12,430 nt of DNA, taken from NCBI GenBank assembly GCA_946481475.1, contig CAMLOB010000052.1:1-12430 (forward strand), written 5' to 3'. The notes beneath the pieces were generated by a model. It did no database searches. It was not told where the DNA came from and saw only the letters and a list, made by a program, of their open reading frames with translations. The stretch's first letter is position 1. Every line of letters begins with the position of its first letter. Positions 1 to 6,855 of this stretch are shown here, one piece after another. The DNA is from an uncultured Chlorobiota bacterium (lineage in GTDB: Bacteria; Bacteroidota; Kapaibacteriia; OLB7). The position numbers and the translations under genes were made by a program.

Positions 1-1
1 G

Positions 2-1567
2 AACCCGTACAACGAATACTCCTCGGCGATCACCGAGGAGACCTCGGAACCGGTTCCCACACGGAACATCTTCCGGATCGACGCAATCGAAAGCCAGTTG
101 CAGTTAGAACTTGTCGGAGAGTGGCGTCTGCCGACGGGGGTCTCGCTTTCGGCCGGCCCCTGGGTCGGTTACCGGCTGGCTTCAGACATCACACAGACCG
201 AGGAAATCACCGAACCGTCCGGAGCGATTTTTACCGATGCGAGGAACCGGGAACGGGTGATCGCCGCAGGCAGACCGATCAACTCCTTCGGCTGGCGTTT
301 CGGCGGGATGGGTAAAGTCGGATACGATTTTTCATTCAACTTCGGCATCGTTCTGCGACCGGAGCTTACCGCACGGTTCGATATGGAAGCTCTGGCCGAC
401 AAGGGACTGGGTCGCCGCGCCTTCGATGCGGGACTCTCGCTTGCCCTTCTGCTTCCACTCTCTCCGGGCAGGTCTTCTCCACGCGATTCATCTCTCTTCA
501 ATCCCCCCGAGTATGCACTCCGGACCTCGGTCGATCTCTATAGTGGGGACGAACGGAGTGCCGACCGGAAGGATACCCCCCTGATCACAACAAAGCGGAC
601 CGTGTATCACACCTACATTCCTCTTGTTCCCACCCTGCGATTTTCAGGCGACGCATCGTCGCTCCCATCCGGTTGTGCGGTCCTGACCCGTTCGCAAACG
701 GCTCACTTTTCGATCGACACGATCCGGAGCGATCTTCCGGCATCGCTCAACGCGAATCTTCCGAACATTATCGGAAAGAGGATGCAGGCATCGCCCGGCG
801 ACACCCTGCGGTTGCAGGGGAAACCGGCATCAGCGGTCCGGGAGTATCTGACGGACGTCTGGAGTATAGACCCCGAACGAATAATCGTCGGGACGGGAGA
901 GGGTGACGACGTCGAAATGTTCTCTTCTTCCTCCGACCTCCTGGCTCCGGTCGTCAATCGATGGGTTGTCGAGGATTACGGGACGTCGCCGATCCGGTTG
1001 AAGAAGGATATTGTCGCCGAGGCCGGTCTCAGGGAATGGCACGTCACTCTCTTCAGAGAGGGAGTGATGATCCACAGATTCTCCGGCGATGCGGAGGAGA
1101 CCGATCCCGTCTCGTTGAACCTTTCCCTCGACATGTTCGGCAGACAGACCGGCAAGGTCTCGCTCGGCGCGGAACTGGTTGCTACCGACAGAACGGGAAG
1201 GACCGATACCGCTTACGACTCCATCAATCTGGAGATCGAGAAAGCGAAGACCGGAAAGGAAGTTCATGTCGTTTATCTTCTCTATCCGCGAAGCGGAAGG
1301 GGGACGGATGAATGGAACGATGCGCTTCTCGGGTTCATTCCTTCAATCGTGGAAAGCGGAACCGGGTTGGTGATAGAACCCTCGGAGAAGAACGTTGCGG
1401 AAGGACATCTGCGAACGATTGTCGAGCGATTGCCGGCGGAATGCGAAGCGAAAGGCATCATTCCCCGCGACATAAGGATTTCCGGCGCGGGAACGCCGGC
1501 TGAATCGAGCGACGTCCCGTTCATCAGGATAGAAGCTCGTCGGGAGATCGAAGAGGCGAAGCAATGA
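2..1567 (+). CDS. Outer-membrane beta-barrel / OmpA-like protein, 5' end missing
   Basis: The frame is open from base 2 with no in-frame start needed, so the gene begins outside the window; the TTG at 98 is only an internal codon. About 521 residues are visible. The first ~160 residues have the alternating, aromatic-rich strands of an outer-membrane barrel (for example GPWVGYRL and GYDFSFNFGIVLRPELTARF). After a linker, LPNIIGKRM, DTLRLQG and AVREYLTDVWSIDPERI match the order of elements in Chlorobi/Bacteroidetes OmpA-like domains, where a residual NIIGxRM helix precedes a peptidoglycan-binding segment. The FFDxGS-like opening and the usual NRRVE segment are degenerate or absent, so real peptidoglycan binding is doubtful. 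A further beta domain (WHVTLFREG) and a second alpha/beta module (HVVYLLYP to the end) follow. The C-terminus lies 9 bp from the convergent PBP gene. The exact function is not recognised; surface or periplasmic location is inferred. Confidence 0.75.
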   Translation, partial: NPYNEYSSAITEETSEPVPTRNIFRIDAIESQLQLELVGEWRLPTGVSLSAGPWVGYRLASDITQTEEITEPSGAIFTDARNRERVIAAGRPINSFGWRFGGMGKVGYDFSFNFGIVLRPELTARFDMEALADKGLGRRAFDAGLSLALLLPLSPGRSSPRDSSLFNPPEYALRTSVDLYSGDERSADRKDTPLITTKRTVYHTYIPLVPTLRFSGDASSLPSGCAVLTRSQTAHFSIDTIRSDLPASLNANLPNIIGKRMQASPGDTLRLQGKPASAVREYLTDVWSIDPERIIVGTGEGDDVEMFSSSSDLLAPVVNRWVVEDYGTSPIRLKKDIVAEAGLREWHVTLFREGVMIHRFSGDAEETDPVSLNLSLDMFGRQTGKVSLGAELVATDRTGRTDTAYDSINLEIEKAKTGKEVHVVYLLYPRSGRGTDEWNDALLGFIPSIVESGTGLVIEPSEKNVAEGHLRTIVERLPAECEAKGIIPRDIRISGAGTPAESSDVPFIRIEARREIEEAKQ

Positions 1568-1576
1568 TCCCCCGAT

Positions 1577-3121
1577 CTATTCTCCCCCGGCACTCCTGAA
1601 ATATCCGTACTGATCCAGCAACTCGAACATCCGGGCGGCCATCGGTGCGTTCAGCGTTCCGGCGTAGGCCCCCCGTCTGTTCTCCAGCACGACAACGACA
1701 ACGTATCGCCTGCCGTTCTTCTCGCCGAAGGAAGAGAACCACGAGGGAGAACGTCCGTCCGGTTCGCGGTCGGCCGTTCCGGTCTTGCCGTAGCCGGTGA
1801 TGCCGAGTCGGCTGAGTCCCCCGGAGATCACCGCAGCCGTCCCTCCCGGCTTCAGCGGCTCCCGAAGAATCCCGGCAACCTCGGCAGCTACGGGTGCGCC
1901 AAGCGACCAGTCGAGCGTGTCGGGCGGGCGGTTCAGTTCGAGCGTCGGAGCCATGAAGACTCCCCCCTCGGCAATCCCGCCGTACATCACCGCCGCGTGC
2001 AGCGGATTGAACTTCACCGACGCCTGACCGATGCCGATGCGGGACTCGGCGATCCGGTCGGCCGCATCGACGCGACTCGGGCCAATCCGGAGCGCACCGT
2101 ACTCGTTCAGGAAGATGCCGGTGTTCCAGTCCATCCGGGAATTTGCTCCGAGCGATTCGAGGAAGGCTTTCATCTTCTCGTATCCGATTGACCGGTCGGC
2201 AAGCCAGGAGAAATAGGTGTTGCAGGAGATCCGCATTGCCGAGGCCAGCGTCAGTCGTCCGTGGGAGGCGCCGTGATCGGAGATGGAGGGGATGCCGGGA
2301 CCGGGATCATACTCCCCGGTACAGACGAAACCGCCGTTCTCAGGGAGCGTGGCGTTCAGTTCCAGCGCGGCGGCGGCCACCAGAGGCTTGATGGAGGAGC
2401 CGGGAGAGAAATTATCCTTCAGTGCGCGGGAGATCAGCGGTCTCCCCTCCCCGTCGGTCGCATAGTCCCGCCAGGCATCGTTGTCCCGGACGGTATTCGG
2501 ATCGTACGACGGACGACTGACCGCCGCCAGGACCTCGCCGCTGGAAGGATTCAGGACAACGATCGCGCCGTTCCTTCCGTTCAGAACATTCATTCCCTCC
2601 TGCTGCAAACGGAGGTCGATCGAGAGAGAAACGTCGTGCGGACGGTCATCCCGGAGTGAGTCGTTCAGGTAGATCAACCCTTTCTCCACCCCGCTTCCGT
2701 CACGGATCGGTCCGGTCCAGTAGCCGACGATATGAGCCGTGGTCCTCCCGGCCGGATAGTACCGGCGCAGATGTCCCTCCCGCACCACATATCCGGCAAG
2801 AAGTTGTCCGTTCCGGTCAAAGACCCGTCCCAGCGGTTGCGCCAGGCTCCGGAACCGGGATTTTGTGTTGAAGCCGAGCGAGACCGTATCGCCGGGGTCA
2901 CGTCCCGCGGTGATCCATCCCTCCCGTTCCTCGTTCATGTAGATCGTCCCCCGCCAGAGAAGCGCACCGAAGAGGAACAGAAAGACGACCAGAAGCGAGA
3001 ACCGCACCCCCCGTCCGCTGAGAGCACGGAGACTTTCAAGCGCGCCACCCCTTCCGACAAAAGTGCCGATGAGGAAGAGAGAGGCCAACAGAAGCGTTCC
3101 GTATGTCAGGATCGTACTCAT
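1577..3121 (-). CDS. Class B penicillin-binding protein (PbpA-type peptidoglycan transpeptidase)
   Basis: D,D-transpeptidase that cross-links peptidoglycan in the periplasm, membrane anchored. All three penicillin-binding motifs are present: SSIK at residues 242-245 (catalytic Ser242, within FSPGSSIKP), SCN at 299-301 (SCNTYF) and KTG at 446-448 (YGKTGTAD), followed by PSWFSSFG. A short dimerisation/pedestal region includes YPAGRTTAHIVGYW at 122-135. At 514 residues it is close to actinobacterial PbpA (about 490) and shorter than typical FtsI or MrdA. Two hydrophobic helices lie at about 5-22 and 41-57 with a basic loop between them, one more than usual for this class; the first resembles the last RodA/FtsW helix (see findings). 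ATG start; a stop lies three codons upstream. The gene starts 25 bp after the FHA gene on the same strand, so co-transcription is likely. It could act in elongation or division; no partner SEDS gene is in view. Confidence 0.93.
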   Translation of the reverse strand: MSTILTYGTLLLASLFLIGTFVGRGGALESLRALSGRGVRFSLLVVFLFLFGALLWRGTIYMNEEREGWITAGRDPGDTVSLGFNTKSRFRSLAQPLGRVFDRNGQLLAGYVVREGHLRRYYPAGRTTAHIVGYWTGPIRDGSGVEKGLIYLNDSLRDDRPHDVSLSIDLRLQQEGMNVLNGRNGAIVVLNPSSGEVLAAVSRPSYDPNTVRDNDAWRDYATDGEGRPLISRALKDNFSPGSSIKPLVAAAALELNATLPENGGFVCTGEYDPGPGIPSISDHGASHGRLTLASAMRISCNTYFSWLADRSIGYEKMKAFLESLGANSRMDWNTGIFLNEYGALRIGPSRVDAADRIAESRIGIGQASVKFNPLHAAVMYGGIAEGGVFMAPTLELNRPPDTLDWSLGAPVAAEVAGILREPLKPGGTAAVISGGLSRLGITGYGKTGTADREPDGRSPSWFSSFGEKNGRRYVVVVVLENRRGAYAGTLNAPMAARMFELLDQYGYFRSAGGE

Positions 3122-3146
3122 GGAGTATCAAAATAGGAGTCGATGT

Positions 3147-3773
3147 CTACACGGGCAACGATTCATATATGATGGTATGCGGACCGCAACGGATCACGTC
3201 TCCCGGTTGCAGGGGGACATCGCTCCCCGGTTCCACCGGTGCATCGTTGATCTCCGTCCGGTTCCGTCCCAGCAGGCGGATGTGAAGGACGAGATCGCGA
3301 AAAGTAAGAAGGAGATGTTCACGAGAGAAGGAACGGGAGGCGTCACGAACCGGAATGAATGAACGGGGAGATCCTTCGTGCGCACGACCGAGAAGGGCGG
3401 TCGGATGAGGGACATCGATCGTCCGCGAACCGCCGTCGTCCCTGATCGCAAGCCGGTAGAGACCCTCTCGATGCTCCGCGCGAACCAGCGATGGGACTTC
3501 CTGCCCCTGCAACAGAAGATGGATTGAAAGGATACCGCTGAAACTCCACCCGTTGGCCAGGGCGAAACGCTCGGCCTCCTCATGAAGCAACCGACGGAAC
3601 TCCTCCAGAGCCTCCTCCACCGGCAGCTTCCAGTCGTGGAAGAAACGATTCCGGTCGAGCCGGACGATCAGGAAGTTGGCCGCACGGGAAACACCTCCGC
3701 GACCTTCCACCGACTTCCGCAACGCATCCTGCATTGCAAGAATCGTCGCGCCGAACTGTGAGACAAGTGCCAT
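3147..3773 (-). CDS. FHA-domain protein with FhaA-type N-terminal domain
   Basis: Predicted cytoplasmic phosphothreonine-reading adaptor. Residues ~1-90 match the actinobacterial FhaA N-terminal domain (formerly DUF3662): a helical opening, then NFLIVRLDRNRF, an amphipathic helix with EEFRRLLHEEAERFA, then GWSFSGILSIHLLL. Residues ~107-206 form an FHA domain with the expected core GR (LLGRAHE), SREH in SFSREHLLLTF, a TEIND segment at the NG(T)xxNG position, and LQPGDVIRCGPHTIIYE as the last strands. There is almost no disordered linker between the domains, unlike mycobacterial FhaA. I chose ATG at 3773; a TTG two codons upstream (3779) is the only longer option before a stop. No Shine-Dalgarno is seen. 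It is followed after 25 bp by a PbpA-like PBP, the pairing expected if the FHA protein recruits wall-synthesis factors to a phosphorylated partner. No Ser/Thr kinase gene is in the window. Confidence 0.85.
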   Translation of the reverse strand: MALVSQFGATILAMQDALRKSVEGRGGVSRAANFLIVRLDRNRFFHDWKLPVEEALEEFRRLLHEEAERFALANGWSFSGILSIHLLLQGQEVPSLVRAEHREGLYRLAIRDDGGSRTIDVPHPTALLGRAHEGSPRSFIPVRDASRSFSREHLLLTFRDLVLHIRLLGRNRTEINDAPVEPGSDVPLQPGDVIRCGPHTIIYESLPV

Positions 3774-3850
3774 ACTCAATGTTGCTTTTACAGAATCGCC
3801 GGATGAAGTTTACTCCCGTTCTTGTACCGGGAACCGGATCCGTCCCCTTG

Positions 3851-3902
3851 GTGTCCGTTGTAACTTCGTGGTGAATCTTTACCACAAAGTCACGAAGGAC
3901 AC
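3851..3902. repeat. Imperfect inverted repeat (22-bp arms, 8-nt loop)
   Basis: Left arm 3851-3872 and right arm 3881-3902 are reverse complements at 18 of 22 positions, separated by gaatcttt. The right arm continues into cacaaag-rich sequence up to about 3916. Both arms carry the cacgaaggacacaaag-type wording seen as an intergenic repeat in many environmental bacterial genomes (from memory, unchecked). It lies in the 215-bp gap between the starts of the FHA gene and the end of the CrtC-like gene, both on the minus strand. It may act as a transcript hairpin after the CrtC-like gene, or be a small palindromic mobile repeat; there is no T-tract. Confidence 0.7.
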
Positions 3903-3988
3903 AAAGAAACCACAAAGATTGAGATTCAGGTAACCGGTCCGTATCGCACTCCCTTTTTGCAGCGGAGGGAACAGACACCCATGACAAC

Positions 3989-5041
3989 CTACTTCGTTAC
4001 CCGCTTCGCCCGGAACTTGACGAAAGGACGGAAGATACCGACACGCAGGCGCGAAGGGCGCAGATACTCGATGACTCCTTCCCCCTCTCCCCTGCTTCCC
4101 TCCCAGTCGAACGCAATCTGCGAAACGGCGCGATGGTAGAACGGCCCGGACTCCACAAGCGAACGGGTCGTCGCCGTTGCGGTCAGTCCGCTCGCATCGT
4201 TTATTCCGATCCGGAAAGGGTACGACAGTGTTGCCCAGTGTCCCTTAGTCTCCGCTTCCAGATGCAATGCGTCGGTGCTCCGGAGCAGATCTCCTCCCTC
4301 AAAAAGGAAGACCCGGTTAAAGGGAGAGGCGGCGGATCCATTGCGTGGCTGAATCGAGAAAAAAACAAACGTGCGTTCGGCGACGTGAAGCCGTCCCCAG
4401 TACCAGTCGACATCCATCATCTGCAACGGCTCGTAGCCGAAGTTCCGATCGTGATAGGCATTCCCCTCAAACCGGAAACGGTGCGGTCTTCCTCCGGGTC
4501 CGACAAGATCGACCGCCGCCGAGAACCGTCCCCCCACGCCTGACGGAACCCAGTAGTGCTTCTCCCGTTCGGAATCGATCTCTTCGGCAAGCGAACCGAT
4601 GGAAGTGGCCGGAAAGCGGAGGTCGATCTCGCCGACCAGACGTTTCAGCGAAAGGGGAAGGGCCTGATCGACCGTCATCCTGAATGTCGTCGTCCCATCC
4701 GGATGGGTCTGGCCGAAGAGCCGATTCTCCTTGAAACGAACGTCGGCGGAAGTTACGGAGCCGTCGAAGAGTGCTGCCGGCCCCTCCACCAGCGATGCGC
4801 CGATCCGTCCGCTTCGCCGGTAGAGACCGAAAGCGAAGGCAGTGTAGAGCGAAGGATGTGCTTCCGGGAGATTCCGTTCGATTGCTGCAGAATACCGGGG
4901 GGACATCGGAACGCCCCGGAACCAGATTGCCGTGAAGCCCAGCTCTCCGTCGTCGGAAAGTCCGTCAACATACGTCCATTCGTAGGCTCCCGGAAGATCG
5001 ACCGCGTGAAATCGGTCGTGCGACGGATCGAGTATTCTCAT
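3989..5041 (-). CDS. CrtC-like carotenoid 1,2-hydratase (hydroxyneurosporene synthase family)
   Basis: Members of this lipocalin-fold family add water to the terminal 1,2 double bond of acyclic carotenoid ends, giving a tertiary hydroxyl group. Diagnostic segments: GAYEWTYVDGLSDDG at 18-32 (family form GxYEWWYFDxxSDDG), GNAYHDRNFGYEPL at 193-206 (family YHDHNWG, whose Asp is thought to be catalytic; here Asp198), DWYWGRLH at 212-219, and GEGVIEYLRPS near the C-terminus. The 350-residue length is right for the family and no signal peptide is seen. The ATG overlaps the stop of an upstream small ORF by 4 bp (ATGA), which would allow translational coupling. A divergent glycosyltransferase of a type that includes carotenoid glycosyltransferases starts about 430 bp away. 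The family also has non-carotenoid members, so the substrate is inferred. Confidence 0.82.
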   Translation of the reverse strand: MRILDPSHDRFHAVDLPGAYEWTYVDGLSDDGELGFTAIWFRGVPMSPRYSAAIERNLPEAHPSLYTAFAFGLYRRSGRIGASLVEGPAALFDGSVTSADVRFKENRLFGQTHPDGTTTFRMTVDQALPLSLKRLVGEIDLRFPATSIGSLAEEIDSEREKHYWVPSGVGGRFSAAVDLVGPGGRPHRFRFEGNAYHDRNFGYEPLQMMDVDWYWGRLHVAERTFVFFSIQPRNGSAASPFNRVFLFEGGDLLRSTDALHLEAETKGHWATLSYPFRIGINDASGLTATATTRSLVESGPFYHRAVSQIAFDWEGSRGEGEGVIEYLRPSRLRVGIFRPFVKFRAKRVTK

Positions 5042-5364
5042 GCTCCCGTGTTCTGGTGTACGATTTGGTATTCCCCGGCCGCAGCCGGAAGAGTGCCGTG
5101 CAGTTGCAATTCAATAAATGAGGAGAAGGAGTGATCGACGTATACTGTCCTCATTCCCATCCCTCCATCCTCTTGATGACAGATTACGACGTCCCGGACG
5201 AACAACACGTCACAAGGAGTAGGGTTGCCGTATCCGGCATTCCGGATTTGCAGAGAGATGATAAGTTCTCCCCCGATATACGCTTCTCCGCCGTGACGGA
5301 TAACGCCCTCGCGAAGGGACAACACAAAAACACCAAGAATCACAAAGTTCAGAACGGATGACAA
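5038..5364 (-). CDS. Small uncertain ORF overlapping the CrtC-like gene; possible remnant
   Basis: A 108-residue frame starting at TTG (no ATG until residue 70) whose TGA overlaps the ATG of the CrtC-like gene by 4 bp. Residues ~29-104 look like a single Ig-fold/CARDB-like beta sandwich: GGELIISLQIRNAGYGN, then DVLFVRD, a later SFSSFIELQL strand and AAGEYQI near the end. The first ~20 residues are hydrophobic (NFVILGVFVLSL) and could be a membrane anchor, but the DNA encoding them resembles a decayed cacaaag-type repeat, so they may not be original coding sequence. It could be a real small gene coupled to the hydratase, or the 3' end of a longer gene cut off by repeat insertion. I recognise no specific function. 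Confidence 0.38.
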   Translation of the reverse strand: MSSVLNFVILGVFVLSLREGVIRHGGEAYIGGELIISLQIRNAGYGNPTPCDVLFVRDVVICHQEDGGMGMRTVYVDHSFSSFIELQLHGTLPAAAGEYQIVHQNTGA

Positions 5365-5393
5365 CCGGTAAAACCGACGACCGACAGATCATA

Positions 5394-5456
5394 GTTGACT
5401 GCTCATGACTCACTGCTCATAGCTCATAGCTGATCGCTCATAGCTCACTGCTGACC
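5394..5456. repeat. Heptanucleotide repeat array, 9 units
   Basis: Nine degenerate 7-bp units in perfect register, read on the + strand as gctcata, gctcata, gctgatc, gctcata, gctcact, gctgacc and similar. The array fills most of the gap between two divergent gene starts (5364 on -, 5472 on +) and ends 15 bp before the GTG of the glycosyltransferase. The same unit family recurs at 8328-8411 and 11146-11299. No spacers are present, so this is not a CRISPR array. Confidence 0.88.
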
Positions 5457-5471
5457 ACCAACCCGAACACC

Positions 5472-6605
5472 GTGCTCACATACCGGATCATCATACTTCT
5501 TCTTCTCTGCATTCCTCTGGCCGTGGCGATCAGGAACAGCTTCACCTTTGCCCGCATTCTCCCGCAGGAACGTCCGCGACTGATGCCGAAAGTCTCCGTG
5601 CTGATTCCTGCGCGGAATGAAGAACGGAACATCGCCCGATGCGTCAGCTCCCTTCTTCACCAGACCTATCCGAACATGGAGGTCATCGTGCTGAACGACG
5701 ACTCGGATGACGGAACCGAAGAGATTCTGCTCCGCCTGATGAGACGACGCCCCGATCTGAAGGTACTGAACGGACTCCATCTTCCCCCCGGATGGATCGG
5801 CAAGAACTGGGCCTGTCATCAACTGAGCGTTGCCGCAACAGGAGAATTCCTCGTCTTCACCGATGCCGACACGATTCACCGACCGGAGAGCATCACATCC
5901 CTTGTCGCATTCGCCGAACGGAACGGCACACCATTCTTCTCCGGCGTTCCGTTGCAGCGGATGGATGGCTTCTGGGAACGGGTGATTATCCCGATGACGC
6001 AGTTCCTCTACTTTGCCTATCTGCCGAACAGGTGGATCACCGGAAAACGGAATCCGAAATTCTCGGCCACCAACGGCCAGCTTCTCTGTGTGACGCGGGG
6101 AGTCTACCAACGCATCGGCGGACATGAAAGGGTGAAGGGAGAGATCGTCGAGGATGTTACGCTCGGACGTCGGGCAAAGGAGCTCGGCATACGGACCGCC
6201 CTGGCCTCGGCGGTCGATACGGTGGAGTGTCGGATGTATACGTCGCCTGCGGAGATCATCGCGGGCTTCTCCAAGAATTTCTTTCCCGGTCTGGGCTACA
6301 ACTACGCTCTGCTGATCGGATTCATCCTGACGACGCTTGCACTGTATGTCGTCCCGGCCGGTTTTATCGTTGTCGGAATCGCCACTGCGCAGTTTACGCC
6401 CGGACTCTTCTTTCTCCCTCTTCTGCAACTCGGCATCGGTATAAGTGTTCGTCTTCTCACGGCCGTGGAATTTCGGCAGCACAGACTCTTTGCACTTCTC
6501 CATCCCCTGTCGGCACTGGCGGCCGTCGTCATTGCGATCAATTCGGCACGATTATCGCTGTCGGGAAAAGCAACGTGGAAGGGGCGGAAATATCCGGGAC
6601 CGTAG
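5472..6605 (+). CDS. Family 2 glycosyltransferase, membrane-anchored (CruC/CrtQ/HpnB-like)
   Basis: Transfers a sugar from an activated donor on the cytoplasmic face of the membrane. An N-terminal helix (~4-20) is followed by a GT-A fold opening KVSVLIPARNEERNI (40-54), the NDDSDDGT nucleotide-binding motif (75-82), LPPGWIGKNWAC (104-115), the DxD metal site in FTDADT (129-134) and the catalytic-base motif VEDVTLGRRAK (226-236). Three further hydrophobic helices lie at about 278-304, 311-331 and 341-360. PPGWxGKxWAC plus C-terminal helices is typical of the group holding carotenoid glycosyltransferases (CruC, CrtQ) and hopanoid-associated HpnB. The divergent CrtC-like gene favours a carotenoid acceptor, since the hydratase product hydroxyl is what CruC-type enzymes glycosylate. 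GTG start, no Shine-Dalgarno, with a heptamer array ending 15 bp upstream. The exact acceptor is unproven. Confidence 0.86.
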   Translation: MLTYRIIILLLLCIPLAVAIRNSFTFARILPQERPRLMPKVSVLIPARNEERNIARCVSSLLHQTYPNMEVIVLNDDSDDGTEEILLRLMRRRPDLKVLNGLHLPPGWIGKNWACHQLSVAATGEFLVFTDADTIHRPESITSLVAFAERNGTPFFSGVPLQRMDGFWERVIIPMTQFLYFAYLPNRWITGKRNPKFSATNGQLLCVTRGVYQRIGGHERVKGEIVEDVTLGRRAKELGIRTALASAVDTVECRMYTSPAEIIAGFSKNFFPGLGYNYALLIGFILTTLALYVVPAGFIVVGIATAQFTPGLFFLPLLQLGIGISVRLLTAVEFRQHRLFALLHPLSALAAVVIAINSARLSLSGKATWKGRKYPGP

Positions 6606-6634
6606 GGGGCAAAAACCTTTGCCCCACCCGGGGC
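6606..6634 (+). terminator. Two overlapping hairpins directly after the glycosyltransferase stop
   Basis: The first base after the stop codon begins a perfect 8-bp hairpin: ggggcaaa (6606-6613), loop aacc, tttgcccc (6618-6625). The right arm's gcccc (6621-6625) can instead pair with ggggc at 6630-6634 across loop accc, so the two stems exclude each other. No T-tract follows, so a classic intrinsic terminator is not certain; 3'-end stabilisation or a dispersed palindromic repeat would also fit. Confidence 0.45.
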
Positions 6635-6679
6635 AGAAGTGCGAATGACAAATGTCGATTTGCGATTGATCAATGTAGC

Positions 6680-6697
6680 CGTCGGGTTCATCCGACG
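6680..6697. repeat. Short perfect hairpin in the 6606-6855 gap
   Basis: cgtcgg (6680-6685) and ccgacg (6692-6697) are perfect reverse complements around gttcat. It sits in the gap after the glycosyltransferase. No T-tract follows; its role is unknown. Confidence 0.4.
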
Positions 6698-6748
6698 CCG
6701 GGACACTCGGAAACCGCGAGAGATTTCCGGACCTGACGTGTTCTTCTG

Positions 6749-6776
6749 TTGAAGACCGGAATAGTCGTTTCATAAT
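6749..6776 (+). promoter_or_regulatory. Possible sigma70-type promoter for the 6856 gene
   Basis: TTGAAG (6749-6754) and CATAAT (6771-6776) with a 16-nt spacer match 4 of 6 and 5 of 6 consensus positions. The boxes lie about 80 bp before the ATG at 6856. Pattern match only; primary promoters of this lineage may follow a different consensus. Confidence 0.3.
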
Positions 6777-6855
6777 TCGGGGCAAAGTCATACGTTAGAG
6801 GAGCGTCGCCGGGATACCGGTTTCACTTCCAGACGGAGAGAGGTACTATCGAAAT

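Noticed and set aside
4556..5134. Plus-strand frame of 192 residues over the CrtC-like gene start
   Set aside because: Antisense of the CrtC-like gene; no recognisable motifs.
5445..6503. Long minus-strand frame (352 residues) opposite the glycosyltransferase
   Set aside because: Charged, low-hydrophobicity antisense shadow of a gene with clear GT2 motifs; no domain signals of its own.
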